Assembly: GCA_039654915.1 (NCBI GenBank)
Contig: CM077596.1
Span: 5,208,001-5,272,000 of the forward strand
Length of the DNA: 64,000 bases
Direction of reading: 5' to 3'
Source: Aquilaria yunnanensis
Taxonomy: Eukaryota > Streptophyta > Magnoliopsida > Malvales > Thymelaeaceae
Shown here: positions 10,991 to 23,858 of the stretch, piece by piece
Layout: each line of letters begins with the position of its first letter
How positions within the stretch are numbered: the first letter of the stretch is position 1
Translations under genes and position numbers: made by a program
The notes under the pieces: model-generated
Database searches by the model: none
The model's input: the letters and a program-made list of their open reading frames with translations, nothing else
What the model was told of the DNA's origin: nothing

Positions 10991-11495
10991 ATTGTAACTA
11001 TTACATGAGATAGTGGTAACTTTGTATTCACAAAATATAAATAAATTCATATTTTAATTTGAGATGATTATGCTAAGTTATCATTTCTACAACTTCAATA
11101 AGGTGAAGTAACATACATAATATATAATAAAGCAGGATTTAAAATGAATCAAACTCCAATATTATAAATATATAGTGATAAAAAGATATTCGAAACAATA
11201 TTTTGAAATCACCAACTACTTAATGTCTAACAACTTTATTATGGGATTGGTAGATATCAAATCTAACTAACAAAAGAACCCACCCATAATTAATAAAAAC
11301 TAAGAAACAAAGTTCAGACCAATGAAGAACAATAAAAAATAGAGTTTACTTCTCCATGACCTTCTTTAACTTCATTCATTCCACCATACTTGAATCTGTT
11401 TCAGTTGACTCGTCTATAAATAACAAAATTAAAATTTACCCATTAATACAAAAGCAAATAATTTAAATGCAAGCTTTGGATAAAGATAAAAAGTA

Positions 11496-11853
11496 CTCTA
11501 TCCGTCCCAATTTAGATGAAACATATTCCTTTTTTGGATGTCTTAAAATGTTGAAACATTTTCTCTTTTGAAAAATTTTAAACAATCAATTTACCCTCTT
11601 ACCCCGATTTAAACTCTCATCACACAAAATCCAATAAAAAATTTTTTTTTAATCTTTACTCAATTTCTCACTATACACAAAACTCAAAAAAATAATCTTT
11701 TCTTTTTTAATCATTATTTAAACTCTCACTACACAAAATCTAAAAAAAATTAATTTTCGTTTCATGGGTAAAGTTGGAAAAAATAACATAAATCACATAC
11801 ACTTTTATTTTCGTTTCCAGAGAACCGTTTCATCTATTTTGGGATGGAGGGAG
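11496..11853. mobile_element. Stowaway-type MITE
   Basis: Ends are CTCTATCCGTCCCAA and TTGGGATGGAGGGAG, the classic CTCCCTCCGTCCC family, with a TA duplication at 11494-11495 and 11854-11855. It is 358 bp, AT-rich and non-coding. It lies in the 3' region of the CACTA element, downstream of the TNP1 stop. Confidence 0.88.
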
Positions 11854-11855
11854 TA

Positions 11856-12698
11856 ATTGACAATCATGTCACATTGAAGGAAAAGAACTTAGAATAATCA
11901 TTAACCATCACTAAAACATCACATGCTTAACTTCACCAATCATTCATTGCAAACTAAAAAAAAGGATGTAACTTGGACAAAGAAAACAAGATTCACCACA
12001 AAGACCCCATAAACATAAAGGGAAAAGATTTAACATACATTCCTTACTGGCACCAAACCAAACACGACCTACAACAAACTAATTTAACAAATTTAACTAA
12101 TATGAATGCAAGCATCAGCTCAGTAATGATACAAATACCTATTGACATTAAGAATGAAGAAGTGATAGGGTTGTTTTATCTTAAATAATTAGATAGCTAT
12201 AATGTCACACAACTCCAATTTTAGTAGTCAATGTCATAATAAAAACAATTTTGATCAAATTATTGTCAAAGAAAACATATATAAGTAATACAGTCACATC
12301 CACACACCCACAAGTCAGAAGTCAGCACAATAGAGAAAAAACAAACATGGCAAGAAACTTGGGGTCTGAAACAATATGTATTCATATTTTCAAGCAATTA
12401 ATCGGTGCATTATTATAATTTCAAAATTAAGAACACTAGCTATCTACTAAGAAATATTTTATAGTTTACATGAGCACATAAAACAACTAATTTGAGGATG
12501 GTCATAAAACCAAACACATCTTGAACATAGCTAGATATAAAAAGAAAAAAACTAAACTAGTGATGTTCATAAACAAACTTCTTAATCCAATCAATAATCA
12601 GAATTAATCAGAGAAAGGCAAACTAAGGACACTTTTTCAATTTGTGTATTAGGTAGCTTATTTTTGCTAAAGTATATTAAATTACAGTAAGAAAAATT
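11856..12698. other. Non-coding CACTA 3' region
   Basis: AT-rich sequence between the Stowaway copy and the TNP1-like stop codon at 12699-12701. A 71-codon plus-strand frame at 11973-12188 is Lys/Asn/Ile rich and not credible as a gene. Confidence 0.35.
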
Positions 12699-13090
12699 TC
12701 AAAGTTTAAGGTCATACTCATCTTGGTCTTCATCAACATATGCACTTGATACAGAAGAGCGTTGCACACTTTCATGAGAATCATTTAGAGCACTTTGAGC
12801 ATCAGGAACCTGCTACATATCAATAAGATTAATCACAAAGAACAACAGAGAAAACTTGATATAAATAAACATCTACCTTGAGAACAAAAATACACAAGAA
12901 AATATTAATTATACCCGATGATTTGATGCATTAGCATTATCAAAATTAATATCCAAATTGGGAAAACCATGTTGAAATAAATTTTCATAGTATTCAAGCC
13001 TTCCTGAAATAGCATTGAGTTTTCCTAGCACCATTGCATTCTGATCTTTAAGTTTTTGTATCTAGACATATTTTTTGTTAGTACTTACAT

Positions 13091-15855
13091 TGTCACAGGC
13101 CTTTACCCATAATCCCATCTAAGTCATATAGGACCGCAGGAACCTTGTACTAATTTAGTGCTAGCCCTGTACAAATTGCTCTTTAGTGGGCCTTCTAATT
13201 GATTAAATCCTTAATTCATTACTATTTTATACTATGCCTTACTATGACTGTAGGTCCAATGACCATAAAAATAATATATACTTGGTGCAGCTGGCCAACA
13301 TTTCAAAATATGCATTCATATAAAGCATACTGTTATGCCCTGTGAATCCATACAAGCTACAAGGGAACATAACCAATAGTTCCATAGTATTTACTAGAGG
13401 CATAAGTTCCGTATACCTATATACATCATACACAAAAGTGCTATACACATGCTACACACTGAGAATCTTGGGAACCAATCCCACCTGAGTTACACTGCCA
13501 AAAGAAGACTACTGCAGTGCCTAGGTATCCCTTGCTCCTTGTCTCTGTACCACAAAGGCTAGTAAGTTAGTACTCTAAGTAATTAAGAACCTGCAAGAAA
13601 GAAACATGACAAAAATAGACCATGACAAGCAACTCATGCACACCTGGTATTAAAATATTAACAATCGGTTCTTTTATTGGTTATTAGCCCCAGGTACACT
13701 AGTATCTACACACAAAACATGTAAGGGATGTGAGAACCGAAGATTCCCAGTAAGGGTTGTAACCTGCAAGAAAGACAATCATATAGGACCATGCATATTA
13801 TCCATAAAGATGTCAATATATGCCTAGTGCACTTGAGCTCAAATTATAGTTCTAAGAACTCATGTTATTGGCCAATAATTATGGGAGTGGCTAATTTCCA
13901 CAATTCCTTCACTTATTAGTCCTACAATTGACAAATCTAACTTGTTCATAGAAATACTACTTTGAAAGCTTCTTAGTATTTGCCAATATCCCTTATTTTA
14001 TGTACATGAGTGAACTATTTGCTTATTTAAATGCATGTGTTAATGCTAGTATTCCAAGGTTTTGTGAGTGGTTGAGGACACCTCCCCCTTTTAGGTTCAC
14101 CCAAGCCTTGCCCCATCATGGTAACCTTCGGTATCTTAGGTTCTCAAACCATCATACTCTCCATAAATTAGACCATATTAAGGTCCTTTTTGCCTATACA
14201 TATAAGGTTATAAATATGCACATATACAATTCATATGCACTTCATAGTTTGGTTTCCTACCAAACCCAATCATATAAGCTTCTTAAATAGCCGTCAATAC
14301 TCAATTTACATGCTTGTTAAATTCATTAATAATTTAGCCACTTGATATACAAGTATCTTAGCCAAATTTATTTAACACATAAGCATAAAAATCAAGTAAC
14401 CCTTACCTTAGATAACTTAGTTTCCAAGCTTCAAGTACTTAGCCTTTTGTCTCAGTTTTAAGCCAACTTGGGGCCCTTCTTAGTAGCCTATGCCCAGCAC
14501 CTATATTAATCATTTTAAGCATAATTTAGAAATTTTAACATGTGGAAACAGCCCATTAAACAAGCAATAACAGTCCAGAATTTTCTATCCCCATTTTGCC
14601 TATCTTGTGGTTCTTTACACTTTTAATAGCTTAAAAGCAGCCCAAACTTTGCTCTCTTATTTTTAGACCTTGTATGCTAGTTAATAAGCAAGATTATAAC
14701 AACAAAAAAAGCCACCAAAACCACTAGAATAACACAGTTTATTCTGGGAATCAACTACAACTATAGCAGCCCCAAAACTTCACCTTAATGGACATTTATG
14801 GCATTCATGGGCAATTCACTTCCAAATAAATTCTTTTGCTTCTTAGCTTTTATACACTAAATCATAAGCAAGATAACATCACTAGAGGTAATTTAAACCA
14901 TTAAAATGAGCAGCTCCTAGTTGGAACAAAATTAATACCAAAAGCTGTCAACTAAAGCTCCCTAAATACACAATATGGTTTCCATGGTTAATTCACTGCC
15001 CAGCACCTATTCTCCCACTTCCTAGCCTTCAAATACCAATTCATAAGTAAGAGAACAACATTATTGAGCAATTAAGACTCCTGGAACATGAAAATATGGC
15101 TAGCAATAAAGAATCAAACCACACCTTGCTCAATACTCACAGTTTCAGCTACACCAAAATTCCAGCCTTAGTTCTCATGGGTTTCAGCACATTTGTATCT
15201 CAAATCATGCCTTAAAGCTAGGAAACACATCAAAGAATCATCCCAGCCATGATTTATGCAATAAAAATTGGATGAACAGTATCAAAAATCCAAAGATGAT
15301 GAAAACTTCACCTAAAGAACAAAACTAGCCATGGATGAGCTCATGAGCACCTTCAACCATGTTGAGCACCTTTGATTTCTCTTTTGATGTGATTAAATGG
15401 ATTCCCCCGAGCTAGATTGGATTAGCTATGGAGGGAAAAAGCAGGCAAAATTCGTGGGTTCTATGGCTGGAACAAAGGTGGATAGTTTATGTAGGAATTA
15501 TCTAGAATTTATTTGGGTTTTAAGCAATTTGGCCCAAAATTCTCCTATCTTTTCCATCTTGCATCCAAACCTTTTGTAAGTGCTAAAAAAAAGGCTGATT
15601 TCCATCCATTTCACTTAAGGAAAATTTTTGAAACATTTTTAGTCTTGAGAAATTACAAAAATACCCTTCTTGCCAATTTTGCTTAAATGACCAACATTTG
15701 AGATTTTTAAGCTACTGGACCCTCTATTACCAAGACTTTGCTTACAAATAAATTATCTAAAGTATTAATTTGTTAAATTAATTTATTAAATAAAAAATGT
15801 CAAGCTTCCTATAATTACATGGCCAATTAGACTTATAGCTCTGAGGGCTATAACA
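13091..15855 (-). mobile_element. Solo LTR (2.77 kb) inserted in a TNP1 exon
   Basis: Starts TGTCACAGGCC and ends GGGCTATAACA, with a perfect TACAT duplication at 13086-13090 and 15856-15860. No internal retrotransposon genes and no second LTR are present, so it is a solo LTR left by recombination. The inversely related ends (TGTTATAGCCC read on the minus strand) are typical of large plant gypsy LTRs. The small plus-strand frame at 14000-14290 is not credible. Confidence 0.8.
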
Positions 15856-15996
15856 TACATGAACTTTTCCTAATCCAGTTATACGTCTTCTCTTGTTTGG
15901 CCCTTTGGCTTGAGCATATGCATTATCATCCCATGATTGAGGATCTAATGCAGACTCTATCCTATTATTCTTAGTCATTTTATCCTCTTTGTGTCT

Positions 15997-16598
15997 CTAA
16001 GCATACACATTAAAGTAGCTTGTATTAGGCTATATATTCAGTAAGTTATTCTTATTCTAGATAACCATCGTAATTATCACTAAATACTTCATACCACTAT
16101 TTATGCTATGTACAAATTGCCATAATTTCCATCCTTGGTTTTCCTTATGTCAATATAGAGTTTGGCTCAAAAGGGAACAATGGGGGTCTTATCAACCTAT
16201 ACAACATAACCAAAGTAACATATTTAATGTAATAATTAACTAGAGTAAGCATGAAACCTTAATAATCATTAGTTTCCTTGTTGATATTCCATTCTGAATT
16301 TGAATTTCAAGTCACTTTCATGCATCAAGTTCACTGTTTACAAGTAGTCCAAACTATAGGAGTTCACCAAGTAGATATTACATGAGAAAGTCTAACATAA
16401 GAAATGTGAAAAGGATTTACAAATGAATGGGTAAATTGTGAACTACAAAGTTCCATTTTCCTTAAAACTTGATAGGATTTATAAATACTTCTTCTTGGAT
16501 TCACCTAGCAAGGATTTCATTCCCCCATAATGAGGATATTTTAGCTTTGAATGATTTTCTTCATTTATCTTAAACTAATGTAGCATAGCATATACAAT
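15997..16598 (-). other. Intron-like sequence of the TNP1-like gene
   Basis: AT-rich sequence between exon c (ending near 16670) and exon d (starting 15996), with a plausible acceptor GCTTAG just before exon d. This is the single-copy sequence left of the tandem array; repeat similarity begins at about 16599. Confidence 0.45.
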
Positions 16599-19500
16599 GT
16601 CTCAAAATGTAGTTTTCAAAGAAAAGAATAAATCAATCATTGTATAAAATAAACACTAAATATGTGAAAAAGTATAACTTTGCTTCCTCTATAAGCCAAT
16701 AGTCTGGAAGTGGTCTATATTGTTCTTTATCTACTCGATCATATGTAAGTCGCATAGCTTTTTCTTCAGCATATCTGTTCACATCAAACTTAGAATTACT
16801 CTTCACCTCTTTCTTCCCATACTTCCATTTATCACCCATTTCACCAATTATAGCTTTCTTTATGTTTTCACTAAGTTGCTTAACTAGAAACTTATCCTAT
16901 ACGAAAAAAATAATGTAAGGATGACAAGTTAAAAGTGTGCAAAGGAATACTTGTAAATCCTATATAAACCTTTACTATTTTATACATTTCTTCCTTATAG
17001 CTAGGTGGCATCAGTTTCCAACTTGGGAAATGAAGGGGTGCAAGCTGCGACTTCCTAACCATGCTACCTAGCAATTGACTAAATTTTCTGCCATTGACAC
17101 CTACTAATTTGTTTAGAACATTGAATATGACTTCAATCTTTTTTTCCTTCCTTAAGATCCCAAACATCAAGCACACAAGTGTGTCCCTTAGTTCTTTGGA
17201 CTGATTCATGATATAGGAAATAGGTTACCAATGTATATTAAAAATGGCTTGCTGTAGGTGCATTAAAGTTTCTTCAGCAAAATTTTACTATAGAATTTTG
17301 ACTATTCTATGAAACTATTACAACCAAAATTATGGCAGTATTGCATGCAATTAAGTTGAGCAAGTCTTCTACTTTGTACAAATAGAATCTAGTTTGTTTA
17401 ACTTAATAGTATTAATTAGTTGTAGGGGCAACTAAACTTGAAAGCAAACACATCACTTTCAGCAAATCCGTAATGATTTTGTTGTTCTAAATGTACAAGT
17501 GTCTACCACTTTTAATACCATATATCTTGATAAGATCTTATTGAAACTATTAATATCTTGACTTGTGCTACTAGAAAAGTTTCGTTGAAAGACTAATACA
17601 ATTTACAAACAAATTTAATTATGTAAAAGGATACCATAGAGCACTTGGAAACAAAATAATTTTTTGATTAATTTTGAAGGAAAGTTGATATAGTAATCAC
17701 TTCTAAATCATTATTGGTTCACCAAAGACCTTTGATGTAATGCAATCATTTTTCAATTATTGCAATTTATTCTTTAGTTCATGATAAAAGAAATAGATCA
17801 ACAAAAAATCCATTTTTAAATCTTTATATTGCTTCAATAAAAAATTTAACTAGGAGACATCGAGACTTCCATACCTACTGGTTCTGATTCTCCACTAGAT
17901 TCTAGAATTGGTGGATCGGTTTGAAAAAGGTCACAGTACCGCTCTTGTTACTGTTGTTGTTGCCGAACTTGTGATTGAATATGTAATTTACTCCATATTG
18001 TTGTGGTTGGTTTTGTGATTGATTTTTTTGAAGAAACTGGTTGTTAATGTGCCTTTGCCTTAGGCTGGGATAGTTGCAATTGTTTAAATCTAAACGATAC
18101 TTGCCCCTGTTGTTGGGGTTTGGCATCATATTAATGATTGTTAGCTCTTGTAGATGTAGCACTTGAATGAGTGATGCAAACCTTTTCAAGATGTCTACAC
18201 TTTGCCATCCCCTGGAGAAAAAGAAGAAGAAAATTGTATAAAAGTGGCCAAAATGCTAGTAACATTAACAGTTATCATAAGTTAATAAACCTCTTAGGCA
18301 TATCATTGAGCAATTAACCTGCTTAAACAGTAACAACAATGCCTGACAAAATATTCAATGAAATATGTAAATAATTTTTTTTTCATGTGTTTTTATTGAA
18401 TGAAATTGTACTACCCAACTAGTATCAGGGATTACTTAACCAAGGTAGAGAAGCAACGTCATACATAAAGATTGATGAACTAGAATTTAAGACATATTAA
18501 CACATAAAGATAAAAGATAATAAAGAACCAATTGATCAAGCATAGAAAGCAATCTTTTCCTTTGTCAATTAGGCAGTTTCATATGCTTGAAATTGAATAG
18601 AGATAACCTTAATTCAAATGAAGCCCTTGCCAATTCCCCTAGTTGATACTTACATAAGTCCACTACCAATGGAATAATTTTGATGGCTTAGGTTTTCAGG
18701 GGAGAGAGAGGAACTACAAAGGATTTTAGAAAATGTAGAAGAGAAGGTGAATAAAAACATGCTAGGGTTGAGAAAATAGTTGGGAAATTTTTTAGGAGGC
18801 CGTGCTTTGATAAAAAAAAAAGTTGTGCCTTCTATACATTAAAAGAGATGGGCAAAAAATTAAACTAAACAACTATTTTTTTATCAGAAAAAAATCATAA
18901 TTTATCATAAAGGTGGTGTCCAAAATTAAAGTTTCATTTTTGAATAACTGAAACACATTGAAGATATTGAAATTATATCATTACCTAACAAATGCTATCA
19001 ATGTAATATAAAAAATTAGAACATTATATTTTTAAAAGGTTCTTTTATGGTCAATATTATGAAAAATTAACATTAAACACATTGAAGTTATTTGATTTGA
19101 AAATAATCTTGATTAGCTTATTTAGTCAAAGTTGTTTGTAAACTTTAAGATCAATTTCTAACAATGGATACAGTTATTTTATAACATTAATTGGCCAAAT
19201 GCTAGAGATAAGGTTCCATGCATCTTACCAATACATTAAGTAGCACACATATGAGTTCACTAATTTGAACTCAGTCTGAAAAGTTTATATAACTTAGCTC
19301 TATAAAGTATCAAAAGCTATTCTTCTAAGTTCTAACAATGAGTTTAAGATTTCTAATAATGTTCAAATCCAAGTTATTATATATAGCTTTTACTGCAATG
19401 AACCTAGCCTCATAATGTTATGCTTGAGTCAGACAAGAATATGTTAAAACACTTAAAAGAGTAAGTTTGATCTTAAGTTCAATTGTTTGTATTATAAGTT

Positions 19501-20563
19501 ATAAAATTAGATAGCGATTTATGTAACTTTCACTAATAAACCTAATTTCATTTTTTTTTAACTTAGTTGATCTTTTAATATCTTTTACTTGTTTCCCTCC
19601 AAGTTTGTGGGTAATTTCAATGATAACTAATGTAGATGAACAAATTGGGTTCAAAAAAATGTTATGGTGCACTTAGCTAGCAATGAACTTATTCTTAAAG
19701 TAGTAATACATTTCACTTATGAACCCAATTTCATATTGTTCTATTCTATTTAGAACTAATTACATTCTTGTGCTTCCTTTTGCACAAATTTGGGGTAAAT
19801 TTTATTTTGGATTAATACAAGTGATCTTCTCAATTTTTAATCAAATAAAAGACATAAAAGTTAGGTAAAAATATCAAATTTGCCACTAATGTTTTGGGTA
19901 GGGAGCGAACATGCCACTATAGTGTTTTTTTTTGCTCAATCTACCACTAATATTTAAAAATGGGCCAAATATGCCTCTACCGGTTAAAAAAATAATGGAA
20001 AATGGTAAAAATGGCAAGTTTTGAAATCTTGGGGTTATTATACTTCTTTAAAAAAATATCAGGACTTTTAAGATTTTTACCAAAAGAAGGTATGATCTTT
20101 GCCACCGGCAGTTCAACTCTGTTATTGTCTCTATCACTAGTGCCCCAACCCCATCACCACCTTCTTTTTGTCTCTATTATCTAATCTCCTCGTTGGCATT
20201 CTTAAGGTAGAGAGAGAGAGAGAGTTTAATTACAAAAAGTTTTAAAAGTTTATTAAAACTTGCATTACCACCATAAAATTTCAAAACTTGCAATTTTTAA
20301 CATTTTTTTGTTGTCTTTTTAACGCTTTCTGTAAGATTTTTAATGGCCAGTGGCATATCCAGTGTTAATTTGAAACTTTAGTAGCATATCCGGCCTATTT
20401 TAAAATATTAGTAGGAGATTAGGCAACAAAAAACTATAATGGCATATTTGCTCCCAACCCAAAACTTTAAGGGCAAATTTGATATTTTTGCCCAAAAGTT
20501 ATAACATTTTGTTATTTCATGTTATCTCCTAACATCAAAAAATTAGTACAAGTAAATTTTACA
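16599..20563 (-). repeat. Array unit 1 (contains a MITE)
   Basis: The leftmost unit is the only one joined to the downstream TNP1 exons. It holds exon heads c, b, a (16670-18208) and about 1.7 kb of AT-rich upstream sequence, plus the 630-bp MITE at 19864-20493. Confidence 0.88.
19864..20493. mobile_element. MITE-like insertion private to unit 1
   Basis: Ends GGTAAAAATATCAAATTTGCC and, inverted, GGGCAAAAATATCAAATTTGCCC flank about 600 bp. AAAAGTTA is present on both sides (19856-19863 and 20494-20501). Units 2-4 read straight through this site, so the empty site is visible in the neighbours. The 8-bp duplication suggests a hAT-type element. A (GA)n tract sits at 20208-20224; the 60-codon frame at 20002-20184 is not credible. 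Confidence 0.85.
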
Positions 20564-23500
20564 TCTCAAAATGTAGTTTTCAAAGAAGAGAATAAATCAA
20601 TCATTGTATAAAACAATACTAAATACGTGAAAAAGTATAACTTTGCTTCCTTTATAAGCCAACAGTCCACAAGTGTCCTATATTGTTCCTTATCTACTCG
20701 ATCATATGTAAGTTGCACTATTTTTTCTTCAGCACATATGTTCACATTAAACTTAGAATCACTTTTCACTTCTCCCTTCTAATACTTCCATTTATCACCC
20801 ATTTCACCAATCACAACTTTCTTTACGTTTTCAGTAAGTGGCTTAATTAGAAATTTATTCTATACAAGAAAAAACAATATAAGGATGACATGTTAAGAGT
20901 GAACAAAGGAATACATGTAAATCCTAGATGAACCTTTAGTATATTCTACATTTATTTCTTATAGCTAGGTGGCATCACTTTCCAGCCTGAGCAGTGGAGA
21001 GGTGCAAGCTGCGACTTCCTAACCATACTACCTAGGAGTTGACAGAATTTTTCACCTTCGACACCTACTGATTTGTTTAAAACATTCAATTTGGCTTCAA
21101 TCTTTTCTCTTTCCTTAAGTTCCCAAACATCAAGCACATGAGTGTGTCCCCTAGTTCTTAGGACTAGTACATGATATAGGAAATAAGTTACCAATGTACA
21201 TTAAATAAGTTACCAATGATATAGCAAAATTTTAATGTAGAATTTTGAGTATTTTGTTAAACTATTGCAACCAAAATTACAATAGTATTGCATGCAATTA
21301 AGTTGACCAAGTCTCTTACTTTGTATAAATAGAATCTAGTTTTTTTTAACTTAATAGTATTAATTAGTTATAGGGGCAACTAAACTTGAAAGCAAACATA
21401 TTACTTGCAACAAACCCTTAATGATTTTTCCGTTCTAAATGTACAAGTGTCTACCACTTTTAATACCATATATTACTATAATAAAATATTTTGCAAGATT
21501 CTATATGAAACTATTAATATCTTGACTTGTGCTAGTAGAAAAGTTTGGTTGAAAGACTAATATAATTTATGAACAAATTTAATTATTTAAAAGGATCCCA
21601 TAGAGCACTTGGAAACAAAATAATTTTTTGTTCAATTTTGAAGGAAAGTTGATATAGTAATCTCTTCTAAATCATTATTGGTTCACCAAAGACTACCAAT
21701 CTTTAATGCAATGCAATCATTTTTAAATTATTGCAATTTATTCTTTAGTTCATGATAAAAGAAATAGATCAACAAAGAATCCATTTTTAAATCAGTAAAT
21801 TGCTTCAATAAAAAATTTAACTAGGAGACATCAAGGCTTCCATACCTATTGGTTCTGATTCGTTACTAGGTTCCAGAATTGGTGGACCGGTTTGAAAAAA
21901 GGTCACAGTACCGCTCTTGTCACTACTATTGTTACCAAACTTGTGATTGAATCTGTGAATTTACTCCATATTGTTGTGGTTGGTTTTTGTGATTGATTCT
22001 GTGAAGAAACTGGTGGTTGTTGTGCCGTTGTCTTAGGCTATGATAGTTGCTGTTGTTCAAATCTAAATGATGCTTGCGCACATTGTTGGGGCTTAGTATC
22101 ATATCAATAATTGTCAGCTCCTGTAGACGTAGCACTTGAACAAGCGATGTAGACCTTTTCAAGACGTCTACGCTTTGTCATCCTTTGGAGAAAGAAAAGA
22201 AAAAAATAATAAAAAAGTGGCCAAAATGCTAGTAACGTTAATAGTTGTCATAAGTTGATAAGCCTCTTAGGTATAATATTGACCAATTAACTTGCTTAAG
22301 CAGTAACAACAATGCCTAACAAATATTCAATAAAATATGTAAATAATTTTTTTTTCATGTGTTTTTGTGATTTAAATTTCCCTGCCCAACTATTATCAGG
22401 GGCTATTTAACCAAAGTAGAGAAGCAACATCATGCATGAAGAATGATGAACTAGAATTTAAGATTTATTAACACATAAAGATAGAAGATAGTAAAAAACC
22501 AATTGATTAAGCGTAGAAAGCAATCTTTTCTTTTGTCAATTAGCCAGTTTCAGATGCTTAAAATTGAATGCTAATAACATTAATTCAGATAAAGTCATTG
22601 CCAATTCCCCTAGTTGATACTTGCATAAGTCCACTACCAATGGAGTGATTTTGTTGGCTTAGGTTTTTTAGGGAAAGAGAGGAATCGTAAAAGTTTTTAG
22701 AAAATGAAGAGGAGTAAGTGAATAAAAACTTGTTAGGGTTAGGAAACTAGCAGAAAAATTTTTGGGAGGCCGCACTTTGATCTAAAGAAAATAAAAAAGT
22801 GGGCAAAAAATTAAACCAAACACCTATTTTTTCCTCAGAAGAAAATCATATTTTATCATAAAAGTGGTGTACAAAGTCAAAGGTTCATGTTTGAATAATT
22901 GAAACACATTGAAGATATTGAAATTGTTTTAGTACCTAACAAATGCTATCAATGTAATATGAAACATTAGAACATTATATTTTTAAAAGGTTTTTTTATT
23001 GTCAATATTATGAAAAATTAAGATTAAACACGTTAAAGTTATTTGATGTTGAACATAATCTTGATCAGCTTATTTAATCAAAGTTGTTTCTAAAAGTGGA
23101 TATAGTCACTTTGTAACATCAATTAACCAAATGCTAGAGATAAGGTTCCATGTCTCTTACTAGTACATTAAGTAGCACACATATGGGTTCATTAATTTGA
23201 ACTCAAGCTGAAAAGTTGATATAACTTACCTAGATAAAGTATCAAAAGCTATTTTTCTAAGGTCTAACAATGAGTTCAAGATTTCTAATAGTGTTTAAAT
23301 CCAAGTTACTATATATAACTTTTGCTACAATGAACCTAGTCTCATAGTGCTATGGTTCAGTTAGACAAAAGTATCTTAAATCACTTAAAAGCTTAAGTTT
23401 GATCTTGAGTTCAATTGTTTGTATTACAAGTTATAAAATTGGATAACGATTTATGTAACTTTCACTAATGAATCCAATTTCAATTTCTTTTAATTTAGTT

Positions 23501-23858
23501 GACCTTTTATTATCTTTTACTTGTTTCCTTCTAAGTTTGCGGGTAATTTCAAATATCAATAATGTAGATGATCAAATTGGGTTCAAAAAATTTTTATAGT
23601 GTATTTGGCTAACAATGAACCTATTCACAAAGTTATAATAAATTTCACTTGTGAACCTAATTTCATATTGTTCTATTCTACTGAGAATTGATCAAATTCT
23701 TGTACTACCTTCTACACAAGTTTTGGGTGAATTTCATTTTGGATTAATACAGGTGATCCTCTCATTTTTTAATCAAACAAAAGACATAAAAGTTATAACA
23801 TTTTATTATTTCATGTTGTCTCCTAACATCAAAAAATTAGTACAAGTAAATTGTACAT
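20564..23858 (-). repeat. Array unit 2
   Basis: Full unit of about 3295 bp without large insertions. It is the simplest reference for unit structure: TNP1 head at 20640-22181, then about 1.7 kb of AT-rich 5' sequence up to the next junction. Confidence 0.88.
20640..22181 (-). pseudogene. TNP1-like 5' exons, unit 2 copy
   Basis: Exon a starts MTKRRRLEKV at 22179-22181 with an intact ATG and a basic KRRR stretch that could be a nuclear signal. It then runs into stops near the NNY/TGA-TAT site shared by the copies. Exon b (about 20950-21190) reads HTHVLDVWELKEREKIEAKL and FCQLLGSMVRKSQLAPLHC. Exon c (about 20640-20862) reads LTYDRVDKEQYRTL and YWLIKEAKLYF. The 3' exons d-f are absent; the next sequence to the left is unit 1's upstream region. 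Confidence 0.7.

Larger units (their letters stand above)
12699..18208 (-). pseudogene. CACTA TNP1-like (Transposase_24-type) gene, disrupted
   Basis: Exons recognised right to left: (a) about 17887-18208, start MAK at 18206-18208, a Gln-rich N-terminus with stops in frame; (b) about 16970-17190, KEEMYKIVK preceded by RKFSQLLGSMVRKSQLAPLH, matching the TNP1 'GKN..KF..FLG..VR......Y..W' block; (c) about 16670-16898, DKWKYGKKEVKS and YRPLPDYWLIEEAK, matching 'W..WK..LK......W..L..YW'; (d) 15861-15996, WDDNAYAQAKGPNKRRRITG, matching 'DD.YAQV.G....GRVRG.G'; (e) 12915-13061, a coiled-coil-like IQKLKDQ...LEYYENL segment; (f) 12699-12809, ending EDQDEYDLKL. The family regulates or assists CACTA transposition in the nucleus. 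Exon d/e is split by a solo LTR and carries a TAG at 13062-13064 (CTA on plus). Confidence 0.75.

Noticed and set aside
17902..18189. 95-codon minus-strand frame MKRFASLIQV...
   Set aside because: It is another frame over TNP1 exon a; the ATG with MAK/MTKRRR conserved among units lies upstream in a different frame.
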